A stretch of 59,272 nucleotides of DNA from an uncultured Acidobacteriaceae bacterium (GCA_903911925.1 CAIWFH010000194.1:1-59272); one strand, 5' to 3'; shown: positions 49,269-59,094, numbered from the stretch's first letter. Numbers and translations: made by a program. Notes: generated from the sequence alone by a model not told the origin.

Positions 49269-52045
49269 CTACTCGTGCCTGAGCGCCTCCATCGGCTGCA
49301 CGCCAGCCGCGCGCCGCGCCGGAAACCAACTGGCTGCAAGGGCCACTGCCACCAGAAGGATTGCCCCGCCCATTAAACTCACCGGATCGGCCGGCTGCAA
49401 TCCGTACAGCATGCTCTTCACCAGCCGCGTCAACAAAAGCGCCACGCCAAGGCCCACCGCAATACCAGTCAGCGAAAGCCACGAAGCCTCCCGCAGCACC
49501 ATGCCCAGCACTTGCCGCGGCATCGCTCCCAGCGCCAGCCGAATCCCGATTTCGTTTGTCCGACGTGCCACCGAGTACGCCATGGTCCCGTAAATGCCCA
49601 CGCATGCCAGCGCCAGCGCAAGCACCCCAAATGCCGCCGTCAACGAAGCAAAAATCCGCTCCTGCTGCATCGCCGCGTCAATCTGTTCGCGCTGCGTGCG
49701 CAAATCAATCAGCGGCAAATCCGGATCGATCGCCTGCACCGCGCGCCGCAGCGCAGGCGCAACGCTCTTCGGCGTCAGCCGCGTGCGCACCTCGTACGTA
49801 GCGCCTTCCGACAAGTTCGGCCCCTGCGTAAACGGTTGGTAGAACATGGGCGGGGATTATCGCGCAAGCTCCAGTAGCGCGTGTCGGCGCAGATGCCCAC
49901 CACCTCAATCCAGTCGCCGGGATTCCCTTCCCGGGGATTGTCGTGCGCATGAAAATGGCGGCCGATAGGATTCATGCCGGGGAACGCCTCCTGCGCGAGC
50001 CCCTGCGTAATTACGGCTACCTTCGGCGAAGTCTGCGTATCGTGCGCATTAAATCCGCGTCCTGCCACGATCGGAATGCCCATCGTCTCAAAGAACCCTT
50101 GGCCCACCACGTTGTTAAATGCAGACTGATCCTTGTTCTTCTCCTTCTGCTGGCCCTCCGGCAAAAAGTCGGAGTTCTCCATGCTGTTCGATATATACGC
50201 AACCTCTGAAAGCGTCACCGCCTCCACGCCCGGAATTCCGCGCAGCTTCTCTTCGATGCGCTGATGCAAGCCTATCTCTGTCGGGGTTGGATAGCGCGCC
50301 TCAGGCGGCTCAACGGCGAACAGCAGCAGGTGATCGGTGCGAAAGCCGGGATCGATATACGAAAGATTGATCAGCGTGCGCACAAACAGCACCGCCCCCA
50401 CCACCAGCACGGTTGACAGCGCCACCTGGAATCCCACAATCGCCTTGCCGCCCAGCCCTTTTCTCCGCCGCGTCGTGGTTTGCGCTGTCTCTTTCAGGCT
50501 CGAACTCACCTCGGTCCGCGTAGCCGCAATTGCAGGAGCCATTCCGAACAGCAGTCCCGCGCCCAGCGTAACCACCGCGGTAAACGCGAAGATTCGCCAG
50601 TCGAAGCTCAGGCTCATGTGGTCCGTTTCCCACGGTTGCGAAAGCAGTCGTGGAAGCGCCTCCCGCCCCGCAAAGGCCAGCACGAATCCCGCCACGCCGC
50701 CAATGCCTGAAAGCAGCAGGCTCTCAGTCAGCACCTGTCGCAGCACGCGCCCGCGGCTCGCGCCCATGGCCATGCGAACGCTTATCTCGCGCTGCCGCGC
50801 AGTCGACCGCGCCAGCAGCAGGCTGGCAACATTCGCGCAGGCCAGCAGCAGCACCAACCCCACCACCGCCAGCAGCACATAGATTGGCTTGGCGAATTGC
50901 CCCTTGCTCATGAACAATCCTCGGCTGCCATCGCCAAGCTGCATGTGGGGCAGGGTTTGGTCCGCCTCGGGGTGCTGCGTGGCGCGCGCCGCAGCAGCCA
51001 ACGACACGTCGAGCGCCGCCTGCGCCTGCGCATCCGTCACCCCCGGCTTCGTGCGGCCCATAATGTTCAGCCACCACAGCTTCGTGTCGTTCAGCAGCGA
51101 CCCAGCCTTGCCTCTCGGCATCAGCACCGGCTGCACGCTGAATGGCAAAAAAACATCAGGCGCCGACTGCACGCTCTTGGCCCCGGTAAAACCGCGAGGC
51201 GTAACGCCCACAATCGTCACCGGCGTCATGTTCACTTTGATCGTCCTGCCCAATACTGCTGTCGAACTTCCAAACGTGCGCTGCCAGACTCCATCGCTGA
51301 TCATCCCCACCGCAGGCGCGCCCTCCCGGTCGTCCGAGGGTTGAATTGCTCTGCCCAACTCCGGCTGTACGCCCAGTTGTGCAAAGTAATTGCCCGAGAC
51401 CATCTCCCCCTGCAGCACCTGCGCGTTGCCATTGATCGTCGCGCTCATCCGCCCCACGCCCTTGAAGGCGAACAGGTCCTCGAGTGCGCGATTGTCGCGC
51501 CGCAACTGCTCAAACACCGGATAGGAGAACGAACTGCTGGTAACGCCGCCGTCTTGTTTGTCCCAGTTGCCCCAGAGGCGTTGGATGGCCACCTTCTTGT
51601 CGCCCATCCAATTGAACAGCCGCAGTTGTTCCGGGTGCGGTACCGCGAGCCGGTCGTAAAGCATCTGCTTGGCGATGGAGAAAATGGTGGTGTTGGCCCC
51701 AATGGCCAGCGCCAGCGACGCAGCGGCAATCACCGTAAACCCAGGACTTTTGCGCTGCAGCCGCCATGCATAGCGCAGGTCGGCCCAGAATTCGTCCCAC
51801 CACCGCAGCCCTAGAGACGCGCGCATTCCTTCCTTGGTCACCGTCAACGCGCCCAGCGCGACCCGCGCCCGCCGCCCCGCTTCGTCCGGCGCCACTCCAG
51901 CGCGAACAAGATCATTCGTCAGTTGTTCAAGATGACAGGCCAGTTCCGCTTCCATCTCAGCTTCCAGACGGTTCCGCCCCACGACCGCCCGCACCCACGA
52001 CCTCGGCCGCGCAACCACCCGCGCAAAAAATGAACTCAACCTCAT
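49269..52045 (-). pseudogene. ADOP-type MacB/FtsX permease, frameshifted
   Basis: Two overlapping frames make one permease of about 925 aa if one C is restored in the run at 49852-49855. The first frame (start 52045) holds the N-terminal part through GICADTRYWSLRDNP; the second resumes at MFYQPFTQGPNLSEG and runs to AGVQPMEALRHE. The intact neighbour reads RDDPPPQFFLLY at the same spot. Domains: N-terminal cytoplasmic helices, membrane helix, MacB-like periplasmic domain, FtsX domain, second periplasmic domain, second FtsX domain. As it stands the product would lose the last FtsX domain (about 190 residues). Either recent decay or a sequencing error. Confidence 0.85.
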
Positions 52046-52049
52046 AGCT

Positions 52050-52089
52050 CCCTGTTCCCTATTCCCTTAGTCCCTAGTCCCTTGGTCCC
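52050..52089 (-). other. G-tract leader between the two permease genes
   Basis: On the minus strand six GGG runs are spaced by four- to five-base loops (GGGACCAAGGGACTAGGGAC and on), ending at the ribosome binding site of the frameshifted permease. It fits the G-quadruplex pattern and could fold in the mRNA. A weaker set of such runs lies at 54899-54951 before the intact permease. Confidence 0.6.
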
Positions 52090-52093
52090 TGCC

Positions 52094-54886
52094 TCACTCA
52101 TGGCGCAGCGCCTTCATCGGCTGCACACCCGCGGCTCGCCGCGCCGGCAGCCAACTGGACGCGAGAGCCACTGTCAGCAGCAATCCCACCCCCGCTGAAA
52201 GCGTCAGTGGATCGTATGGCTGAATGCCATACAGCATGGACTTCACCAGCCGCGTTAACAACAGCGCCACGGCTACTCCGGCTACGATTCCGGCCCCCGC
52301 CAGCCATGTCGTCTCAAGCAAAATCATTCCCCGCACCTGCGCCGGCTGCGCTCCCAGCGCCAACCGAATCCCTATCTCATTGGTCCGCTGCGCCACCGAA
52401 TAAGCCATGATTCCGTAAATGCCCACCGCCGCCAGCGCCAGCGCAAGCAAGCCGAATCCCGATGTGAGAGTCACAAAAATTCGCTCCTGTTGCATGGCCG
52501 CATTAATCTGCTGATTCTGTGTCCGCACATTCACCAACGGCAGGTCCGGGTTGATTTGTTGAATCACCCGGCGCAGCACCGGAACAATTGCGGCGGGCTC
52601 CATGCGGGTACGGATCTCGTAGGTCAGGCTCTCCACTTGCTTCTGCTGCACATAAAGGAGAAAGAATTGTGGCGGCGGATCGTCGCGCAGATTTGCGTAG
52701 CGCGTGTCGCCGCACACTCCCACAATCTGAATCCAGTCCTCGGCCAGCTTTCCCCCGTGTCCGTCCGAGTCATGCCTGCTGGTCACGAACTTTTTGCCCA
52801 CCGGATTCTGCCCTGGAAAACGGCTGCGCGCCAGGCTCTGATTGATGATTCCCACCTTCTGCGAACTGCGCGTATCCTGCTCCCCAAAGGCACGTCCCGC
52901 CACGATGGGAATCCCCAGCGTTTCAAAAAATCGATTGCCAACGGTGTTGTAGTCCTCGCCCTGCTTCTTGTTCCGGTCGTAGGCCACGCCTTCCGGCAAA
53001 AAATCCGTCACGTTGATTTCGTCGGAGATGTATGCCCCAAAGGCCGGCGCCTCTGACTCCACCCCAGGCACTGCCGCCAGTGCCCGCTCCAGTTGCTGAT
53101 GCAATTCAATGTCTTTTCCCGGTGGATACTGCCCTTCCGGGGGATTTACCTCCGCCAGTAAGAGGTGATCGGTGCGGAATCCCACATCGATCGAGTTCAG
53201 GCCAGCAAACGTCCTGAGAAATAGCCCCGCGCCAATCACCAGCAGCGTAGACATCGCGATTTGAAAGCCTACCAGCGCCTTCCCGCTCATCCCCTTGCGC
53301 CGGCGCGTCGTGGTCTGCGCAGCTTCTTTGAGCCCGTGGCTTACTTCAGCCCTTGAAGCCGCAAACGCCGGGGCCAGCCCGAAAAGGAGCCCAGTCAGAA
53401 TGCTCACCCCGGCCGTAAACGCGAAAACCCGCCAGTCAAAATGAACCTGAAACTCCGTTCGCTCCCATGCATTTTCTGTCATTTTCGGGATCGCATTTCG
53501 TCCCAGGTATCCCGCAAGCAATCCTCCCGCGCCGCCCAGCGCCGCCAACAGTAAGCTCTCCACCAGCATCTGGCGCAAAATGCGTGCGCGGCCTGCGCCC
53601 AGGGCCAGGCGTACACTCATCTCCTTTTGCCGTTGCGAACCCCGCGCCAACATCAAATTGGCAATGTTGGCACACGCCAGCAACAGCACAAAACCCACCA
53701 GCGTCATCAGCACTGCCATGGGTTTGGCGAACATCTGCTTTTGCACAAAGAGACCGCGGCTCCCATCGCGCAAATCCATGCGCGGCAAATCCTCGTTGGG
53801 CCGCACTGGCATGGTGCCGCGCACAGTTGCCCCCAACTGGCCATCCAGCTCGGATTGGGCCGTGGCATCGCTCACCCCGGGCCTGACGCGGCCCATCACG
53901 TTCACCCACCACTCTTTTGTGTCGTTCAGTAGCGAGGCAGAATCCGTGTGCGGGAAAACCAGCGGCTGCATGGCCATGGGGAGAAACACATCCGGCGACT
54001 GCTGCACGTTCTTGGCGCCCGTAAATCCCTTCGGATTGACGCCGACAATCGTCAGCGAAATGTCGTTCAACTTGATCGTCTGGCCTATGACGGATGTTGC
54101 CCGGCCAAACTCGCGCGTCCAGAGCCCGTCGCTGATGACTGCCACCGGACTCTGCCCGCCAGCCTGATCGTCGGAGGGTTGAATCGGCCTTCCTAACTGT
54201 GTCTGTACACCCAGTTCCGCATAGTAGTTCCCCGAGACCATTTCAGTTTGAACCCGCTGCGCTACTCCGCGAATGGTCGCATTCATCCCCGTCGTCTTGA
54301 AGGCGAATAGGTCCCCGAGTACGCGGTTCTGCGCGCGAAGTTGCTCAAATGCCGGATAAGAAAACACGGAACTGGTCACCCGTCCGCCCGGCAGCAGATC
54401 GTAGTCGCCCCAGATGTGATGAACCGCCACGTGATCTTCGGTTCCCGTCCACGCCAGCAGACGCAGATTCTCCGCATGGGGCACGGCCAACCGCTCATAC
54501 AACAGTTGCTTGGCAACAGAGAAGATGGTCGTATTCGCGCCAATGGCCAACGCCAGCGAAGCTGCGGCAATCAGCGTAAATCCCGGACTCTTGCGCAGCA
54601 GCCGCCATGCATACCGCAGATCGGCCCAGAATTCGTCCCACCACCGCAGCCCTAGAGACGCGCGCATTTCTTCCTTGGTCGCCGTCAGCGCGCCCAGCGC
54701 AATCCGCGCCCGCCGCGCCGCTTCGTCCGGCGCCACACCAGCACGAACGAGGTCATCCGTCAGTTGTTCAAGATGGCAAGCCAGTTCGGCCTCCATCTCC
54801 GCCTCCAGACGATTCCGCCCCACAACCGCCCGCATCCAGGACCGCGGTCGCGCAACCACCCGAGCAAAAAATGAACTCACCCTCAT
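52094..54886 (-). CDS. ADOP-type MacB/FtsX-family ABC permease
   Basis: A 930-aa membrane protein of the acidobacterial duplicated orphan permease type. Residues 1-85 are a cytoplasmic helical region (RNRLEAEMEAELACHLEQL). The first membrane helix is near 100-125 (FTLIAAASLALAIGANTTIF). A MacB-like periplasmic domain, a first FtsX domain (VLLLACANIANLMLARGSQR, then EMSVRLALGAGRARILRQML), a second periplasmic domain and a second FtsX domain (TNEIGIRLALGAQPAQVRGM, end PARRAAGVQPMKALRHE) follow. No ATPase gene is adjacent, hence orphan. MacB-type permeases drive conformational work on periplasmic partners or export; the substrate here is unknown. GAGGAG precedes ATG by two bases. The PadR gene upstream probably controls it and the downstream paralogue. 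Confidence 0.93.
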   Translation of the reverse strand: MRVSSFFARVVARPRSWMRAVVGRNRLEAEMEAELACHLEQLTDDLVRAGVAPDEAARRARIALGALTATKEEMRASLGLRWWDEFWADLRYAWRLLRKSPGFTLIAAASLALAIGANTTIFSVAKQLLYERLAVPHAENLRLLAWTGTEDHVAVHHIWGDYDLLPGGRVTSSVFSYPAFEQLRAQNRVLGDLFAFKTTGMNATIRGVAQRVQTEMVSGNYYAELGVQTQLGRPIQPSDDQAGGQSPVAVISDGLWTREFGRATSVIGQTIKLNDISLTIVGVNPKGFTGAKNVQQSPDVFLPMAMQPLVFPHTDSASLLNDTKEWWVNVMGRVRPGVSDATAQSELDGQLGATVRGTMPVRPNEDLPRMDLRDGSRGLFVQKQMFAKPMAVLMTLVGFVLLLACANIANLMLARGSQRQKEMSVRLALGAGRARILRQMLVESLLLAALGGAGGLLAGYLGRNAIPKMTENAWERTEFQVHFDWRVFAFTAGVSILTGLLFGLAPAFAASRAEVSHGLKEAAQTTTRRRKGMSGKALVGFQIAMSTLLVIGAGLFLRTFAGLNSIDVGFRTDHLLLAEVNPPEGQYPPGKDIELHQQLERALAAVPGVESEAPAFGAYISDEINVTDFLPEGVAYDRNKKQGEDYNTVGNRFFETLGIPIVAGRAFGEQDTRSSQKVGIINQSLARSRFPGQNPVGKKFVTSRHDSDGHGGKLAEDWIQIVGVCGDTRYANLRDDPPPQFFLLYVQQKQVESLTYEIRTRMEPAAIVPVLRRVIQQINPDLPLVNVRTQNQQINAAMQQERIFVTLTSGFGLLALALAAVGIYGIMAYSVAQRTNEIGIRLALGAQPAQVRGMILLETTWLAGAGIVAGVAVALLLTRLVKSMLYGIQPYDPLTLSAGVGLLLTVALASSWLPARRAAGVQPMKALRHE

Positions 54887-54950
54887 AGCTCCTCTATTCC
54901 CGCAGTCCCTAAGTCCCTGGTTATTCGTCCTCAGTCCCGAGTCAGATCCC

Positions 54951-55301
54951 CTACTCCGCCGTGGCGCTCAAAATCACCCCAATCACCCCGGCCATGCGTT
55001 GCCACTTTTCGGTTTCCTCACCCAGACGCTCGCGCCCCAGCTCGGTCAGCTTGTAGTACTTTGCCCGCCGGTTGTTTTCGCTCTCGCCCCACTCGCTGGC
55101 AATCGCCCCCTGGTGCTCCAGCCGGTAGAGCGCCGGATAGAGCGACCCCTGCTGGATCACCAGTTCCTGACCGGAGATCTGTTGAATGCGCAACAACACG
55201 CCATACCCATGCAATGGACCCAGAGAAACCGCCTTCAAAATCAAAAGGTCCAGCGTGCCCTGCAGCAGATCCAGTTGTCCGTCTTGCTTCGCTTGCACCA
55301 T
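54951..55301 (-). CDS. PadR-family transcriptional regulator
   Basis: A 116-aa winged-helix repressor: LLQGTLDLLILKAVSLGPLH, GYGVLLRIQQISGQELVIQQ, GSLYPALYRLEHQGAIASEW and RRAKYYKLTELGRERLGEE, with a short C-terminal dimer helix. This matches the PadR proteins that stand before ADOP permeases in acidobacteria. AAGGAGA lies seven bases before the ATG. Its promoter is embedded in a long inverted repeat (55310-55363), so it very likely represses itself and the two permease genes 65 bases downstream. The inducer is unknown. Confidence 0.93.
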   Translation of the reverse strand: MVQAKQDGQLDLLQGTLDLLILKAVSLGPLHGYGVLLRIQQISGQELVIQQGSLYPALYRLEHQGAIASEWGESENNRRAKYYKLTELGRERLGEETEKWQRMAGVIGVILSATAE

Positions 55302-55309
55302 CTGCCGCT

Positions 55310-55363
55310 CTCCTTGACGATCTAGGAAAGAGCCTAGCGCCGCTCTCCTAGATTGTCAAGGAG
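55310..55363 (-). promoter_or_regulatory. PadR promoter within an 18-bp inverted repeat operator
   Basis: Arms 55310-55327 and 55346-55363 are complementary at 17 of 18 bases (core TAGGA/TCCTA). On the minus strand TTGACA (55359-55354), a 17-bp spacer and TAGGCT (55336-55331) form a strong promoter whose -35 box is inside one arm and whose -10 box is between the arms. A bound dimer pair would block RNA polymerase. Confidence 0.75.
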
Positions 55364-55508
55364 AAGCGCCGGCGCAGATTGAACAGCCATCCCCACTCCA
55401 TCATTTGCACACTTGCGTGATGAAGCTCACGAACTTATTTTGCTGAGATCGTGAAACAATGGTTTTTCTTATATTTCTTTCACAATTCACGGCGTAAGGA
55501 GTTTGGCC

Positions 55509-57089
55509 ATGGCGAGTCTCTTGGCAACGGATGTGCTGTATTCACTGGCATCTGGCCCGCGGGTGCGCAAAAACCTTCCTGCTTCCCAATTGATGGAAAT
55601 AGCCATCAAGCGTGGAGAAGCCCGCTTGGCTGCTAACGGCGCACTGGTAGCTATTACCGGCACACGCACCGGCCGCAGCCCCAAAGACAAATTCACCGTA
55701 GACGACGAGATTACCCACTCCGTCGTCGATTGGGGCCGCGTCAATCAGCCCTTCTCGCCGGAGAAGTTCGAAGCGCTGCTTGAGCGCGTTACCGATCACC
55801 TGCACGACCGCGACCTGTTCGTCCAGGACCTATACTGCGGGGCCGACCCGGCTTATCGCTTGCCCATCCGCGTCGTCACCGAGTACGCCTGGCACTCGCT
55901 GTTTGTCCGCCAGCTCTTCGTGCGGCCTGACGCGGCCCACCTCCCCACGCATGCGCCCGAATTCACTGTTATCGCCGCGCCCGAATTCGAGGCCGTGCCG
56001 GAGCGTGACGGCATTCGATCTGAGGCCTTCATCATTGCCGATTTCTCGCGCCGTATCGTCCTTATCGGCGGTACAAAATACGCCGGCGAAATGAAGAAGT
56101 CCATCTTTGGCGTGATGAACTTCATTGTGCCCAAGCGCGACGTCCTCCCCATGCACTGCTCGGCCAACGTGGGCGCCGACGGCGTCACCGCCCTCTTCTT
56201 TGGTCTCTCCGGCACCGGCAAAACCACCCTCTCCGCCGATCCTGCCCGCCGCCTCATTGGCGACGACGAACACGGCTGGAGCCCTGCCGGCGTCTTCAAT
56301 TTTGAAGGCGGCTGCTACGCCAAGTGCATCGACCTCACCGAGGAAAAAGAGCCGCAGATTTTCCGCGCCATCCGCTTCGGGTCGGTGCTGGAGAACGTCA
56401 TCCTCGATGCCGAGGGCTGCCCCGACTATTTCAACATCTCTCTGACTGAAAACACCCGCGCCGCCTACCCGGTGGACTTTATCGAGAATGCGGTCATCCC
56501 CGGCATCGGCGGCCACCCGCGCAACGTCATGTTCCTCGCCGCCGACGCTTTCGGCGTACTGCCGCCCATCTCCCGGCTCACCCCCGAGCAAGCCATGTAC
56601 CACTTCCTGTCCGGCTATACCGCCAAGCTGGCCGGAACCGAAGCCGGAATGGGCAAGGATCCGGCGCCCGAGTTTTCCGCCTGCTTCGGCAAACCCTTCC
56701 TGCCCCTGGCTCCGCGCGTCTACGCCGAGATGCTGGGCAAGCGGCTCAAACAGCACAACGCAGCATGCTGGCTTGTCAATACTGGGTGGAGTGGCGGCAA
56801 ATTCGGCATCGGCAAGCGCATGAGCCTCAAAATCACCCGCGCCCTGGTCAACGCCGCCCTCGACGGTCGCCTTGAAAAGTTTGAATTTGTCACCGAGCCG
56901 GCCTTCGGCCTCAGCATCCCCGTTTCTTGCCCCGACGTCCCCGCGGAGATTCTCAACCCCCGCAACGCCTGGGCCGACAAGGCCGCCTACGACAAAACCG
57001 TCGCCGAGCTGGCCGCAAAATTCGAGGAGAACTTCAAGCAGTTCGACGCCCCCGAATCCGTGAAAGCCGCCGGCCCCCGCACTCGCTGA
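55509..57089 (+). CDS. pckA: Phosphoenolpyruvate carboxykinase (ATP)
   Basis: About 526 aa; converts oxaloacetate plus ATP to phosphoenolpyruvate, CO2 and ADP, the entry to gluconeogenesis. Signatures of the ATP form: TGTRTGRSPKDKF near the start, LPMHCSANVG, the P-loop GLSGTGKTTLS near residue 235, LIGDDEHGW for metal binding, NFEGGCYAKCIDL, and NTGWSGGKFGIGKRMSL. ATG at 55509 lies seven bases after GGAG; an in-frame TTG at 55503 is less likely. The 145 bases between the PadR operator and this gene contain an AT-rich stretch near 55465 but no promoter I can place firmly. It is transcribed away from the PadR-permease cluster. Confidence 0.97.
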   Translation: MASLLATDVLYSLASGPRVRKNLPASQLMEIAIKRGEARLAANGALVAITGTRTGRSPKDKFTVDDEITHSVVDWGRVNQPFSPEKFEALLERVTDHLHDRDLFVQDLYCGADPAYRLPIRVVTEYAWHSLFVRQLFVRPDAAHLPTHAPEFTVIAAPEFEAVPERDGIRSEAFIIADFSRRIVLIGGTKYAGEMKKSIFGVMNFIVPKRDVLPMHCSANVGADGVTALFFGLSGTGKTTLSADPARRLIGDDEHGWSPAGVFNFEGGCYAKCIDLTEEKEPQIFRAIRFGSVLENVILDAEGCPDYFNISLTENTRAAYPVDFIENAVIPGIGGHPRNVMFLAADAFGVLPPISRLTPEQAMYHFLSGYTAKLAGTEAGMGKDPAPEFSACFGKPFLPLAPRVYAEMLGKRLKQHNAACWLVNTGWSGGKFGIGKRMSLKITRALVNAALDGRLEKFEFVTEPAFGLSIPVSCPDVPAEILNPRNAWADKAAYDKTVAELAAKFEENFKQFDAPESVKAAGPRTR

Positions 57090-57201
57090 CCTGGCCCGGT
57101 GAACCATTCTCTTTGCCGTCATTTGGCGGGTGGGTGGTTCACCTTCATTTAGCGCGCTCGGCACGCAGGTTGCGATTCCAGGGAGACAGAAGGAGATTCC
57201 G

Positions 57202-57603
57202 ATGTCCAGGATCACAAGGCGAACCTTGATTCGCAGTGGCGGACTTGCCGCTTCGGCCGGTGCGCTGATTCCAGCCGTCTTGCAAGCGGAAGCCGCTGCC
57301 AAGGCCGCCTCAGGTGGCTATTTTCATGTATTCGCGTTTCAATGGAAGCCCGGCGTAACCGACGCCCAGAAAGATAGAGCGGCTTCTGCAATCGCGGCCC
57401 TTCAAGGCCAGATCCCGGGGCTTCTTGAGACCCATGTCGGCCCAAACATCTCGCCCCGGGGAAAAAGCTACACCTTTGGCGGCATCATGCGATTCAAAGA
57501 CAAAGCTGCCCTCGACGCGTATCCTCAACATCCCGCGCATCAGGCGCTGCTTGCCTGGCTGGTCCCGCTGATTGATGCAATAGAACTCGATCTCCGCGCT
57601 TGA
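57202..57603 (+). CDS. Tat-exported Dabb (stress-responsive A/B barrel) domain protein
   Basis: A 133-aa protein. MSRITRRTLIRSGGLAASAG is a Tat-type signal, cut after a second Ala-rich part near LQAEA. The mature part is a ferredoxin-like dimeric A/B-barrel: YFHVFAFQWKPGVTDAQKDR, then ALQGQIPGLLETHVGPNISP, FGGIMRFKDKAALDAYPQHP and HQALLAWLVPLIDAIEL. The pattern matches Dabb proteins, whose functions are mostly unknown. AAGGAG seven bases before ATG 57202 fixes the start over an upstream in-frame ATG at 57130. Confidence 0.88.
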   Translation: MSRITRRTLIRSGGLAASAGALIPAVLQAEAAAKAASGGYFHVFAFQWKPGVTDAQKDRAASAIAALQGQIPGLLETHVGPNISPRGKSYTFGGIMRFKDKAALDAYPQHPAHQALLAWLVPLIDAIELDLRA

Positions 57604-57667
57604 ATGCGCCCGGTTTCGGTGCTTGATCGGCCGCGGAAATAGACGGCATTCACGAACGGCTCGGCTC

Positions 57668-58594
57668 TCAAGCAATTTCCGGCTTGCTCCGGTCCCACTT
57701 GCCGCAATCCGCCGCCCCATCAAATGTGTTCTGCAAGAACTCAAGCAGAGCGCCATCCGGATTTGCAGACTGGCGCATCTCTTCATAAGGCAGCACGAAT
57801 TCGCCGAGCCCCGTGTGATAGAAAGCTTGCGCGGGCTTCACGGGGAACTCCGAGTATCCGGCGGGTTCGGGATAGGCATAGCTGTAGAAGAGCGGCTCAA
57901 TGCCGGGAGCGCCAGGCCAGAATCCGCAACTGCTCACTTCATGCGAATAGGCATCGCGCGTTACGCGATCCGGAAGACCGGGCATGCTCGGGTGCTCGGG
58001 CGCAGTTCGCCCGGAGAAGCGCGTACAAGCCAAATCCATCGCACCCCAGAACAGGTGCACCGGGCTCACCTTGCCAGTGAAGCCTGCACGAAAGATGGTG
58101 AAGACCCTTGTGGCTTGCAGCAGTACGCGCCAGAAGCGTTGTGCGAACTCCGGGTCGTAGGCTTGGTGCGCAAAATCCTGTTCGAAAGAGATTGGCTCCG
58201 CAACCTCAACCGGCATGGGCCAAATGCTTACAGGAGTGCCAAGACTCTCAAGCGCTGCCATGACTTCGCGATAAAACTCCGCCACCGCCATCGGCTTGAG
58301 TTGAATGACCCTGCGCCCGCCTTCACTGGTTTCGACCAGCAGCACGTGTTCCAGAAAATCGAAATCGATTTGGACAGTCACCGCGCCGCGCCACATGGGC
58401 AAAGTGGTAAGGCCCCGAGCAGTAGGGTAAAGAGTCACATTCCAGCATTGATTGATTGCGGGCGTGAGCGCCATCCGGACTTTGCCAACCACCTGCATCC
58501 AGAGTTGGAGAGTGGCGCACGTGTCTGCCCAGGCCGCTTGAGGCAACGCCGGCCATGCGGCATGCGTACTAGATGGCGGAGCAGCTGGTGACAT
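57668..58594 (-). CDS. DUF5996-family protein
   Basis: A 308-aa cytoplasmic protein. The family pattern is clear: WPALPQAAWADTCATLQLWM, QVVGKVRMALTPAINQCWNV, LYPTARGLTTLPM and VQIDFDFLEHVLLV near the start; FWRVLLQATRVFTIFRAGFT and VSPVHLFWGAMDLACTRFSG in the middle; EVSSCGFWPG and FYHTGLGEFVLPYEEMRQS toward the end. The function of the family is unknown. It is convergent with the Dabb gene. Start at ATG 58594. Confidence 0.85.
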   Translation of the reverse strand: MSPAAPPSSTHAAWPALPQAAWADTCATLQLWMQVVGKVRMALTPAINQCWNVTLYPTARGLTTLPMWRGAVTVQIDFDFLEHVLLVETSEGGRRVIQLKPMAVAEFYREVMAALESLGTPVSIWPMPVEVAEPISFEQDFAHQAYDPEFAQRFWRVLLQATRVFTIFRAGFTGKVSPVHLFWGAMDLACTRFSGRTAPEHPSMPGLPDRVTRDAYSHEVSSCGFWPGAPGIEPLFYSYAYPEPAGYSEFPVKPAQAFYHTGLGEFVLPYEEMRQSANPDGALLEFLQNTFDGAADCGKWDRSKPEIA

Positions 58595-58724
58595 AGTTTT
58601 GAGGCAGCTTCATAACTTGATTCCGGCCTGGATCGATCGAATCTAGAGTCTCCGCATTGCCCATTCACGAATTCCATGGCAGAGCAAACCGACGGCCCTT
58701 CCTGTAGATTTAGATGCGCAAACG

Positions 58725-58757
58725 CAAAAAAGCCATCCCTTGCGGGATGGCTCTTTT
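58725..58757 (-). terminator. Intrinsic terminator of the rRNA operon
   Basis: On the minus strand AGCCATCCC pairs perfectly with GGGATGGCT (58752-58731) across a four-base loop, followed by six T. It lies 18 bases beyond the 5S 3' end. Confidence 0.92.
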
Positions 58758-58769
58758 GTCCGAAATAAT

Positions 58770-58886
<117 letters not shown>

Positions 58887-59040
58887 AACTTAGATGGCGC
58901 TTGGCGGGTGGTTGCCCGCAGCCTGTCGCGACGTCTGCTTTGTTCCGGATGGTTTCTCCCGGAGGCCCGCAGGAACGCGATTTGCAATCTGGCGCCAAAA
59001 CTTGGTATGCCTGAAAATTGTTAACAACGAAATTGATTGG

Positions 59041-59059
59041 TCTTACAAGGCTTGTAAGA
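59041..59059. repeat. 19-nt perfect palindrome in the 23S-5S spacer
   Basis: TCTTACAAG and CTTGTAAGA flank a single G. It lies shortly after the 23S 3' end in the direction of transcription; it may form a processing stem in the precursor. Confidence 0.55.
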
Positions 59060-59094
59060 AGAACGTCCGCTTACTGCGCGGAGTTAATTCTATG

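Noticed and set aside
55830..57302. Long minus-strand open frame (490 codons)
   Set aside because: Antisense shadow of pckA and the Dabb gene, a usual effect of high GC at third codon positions.
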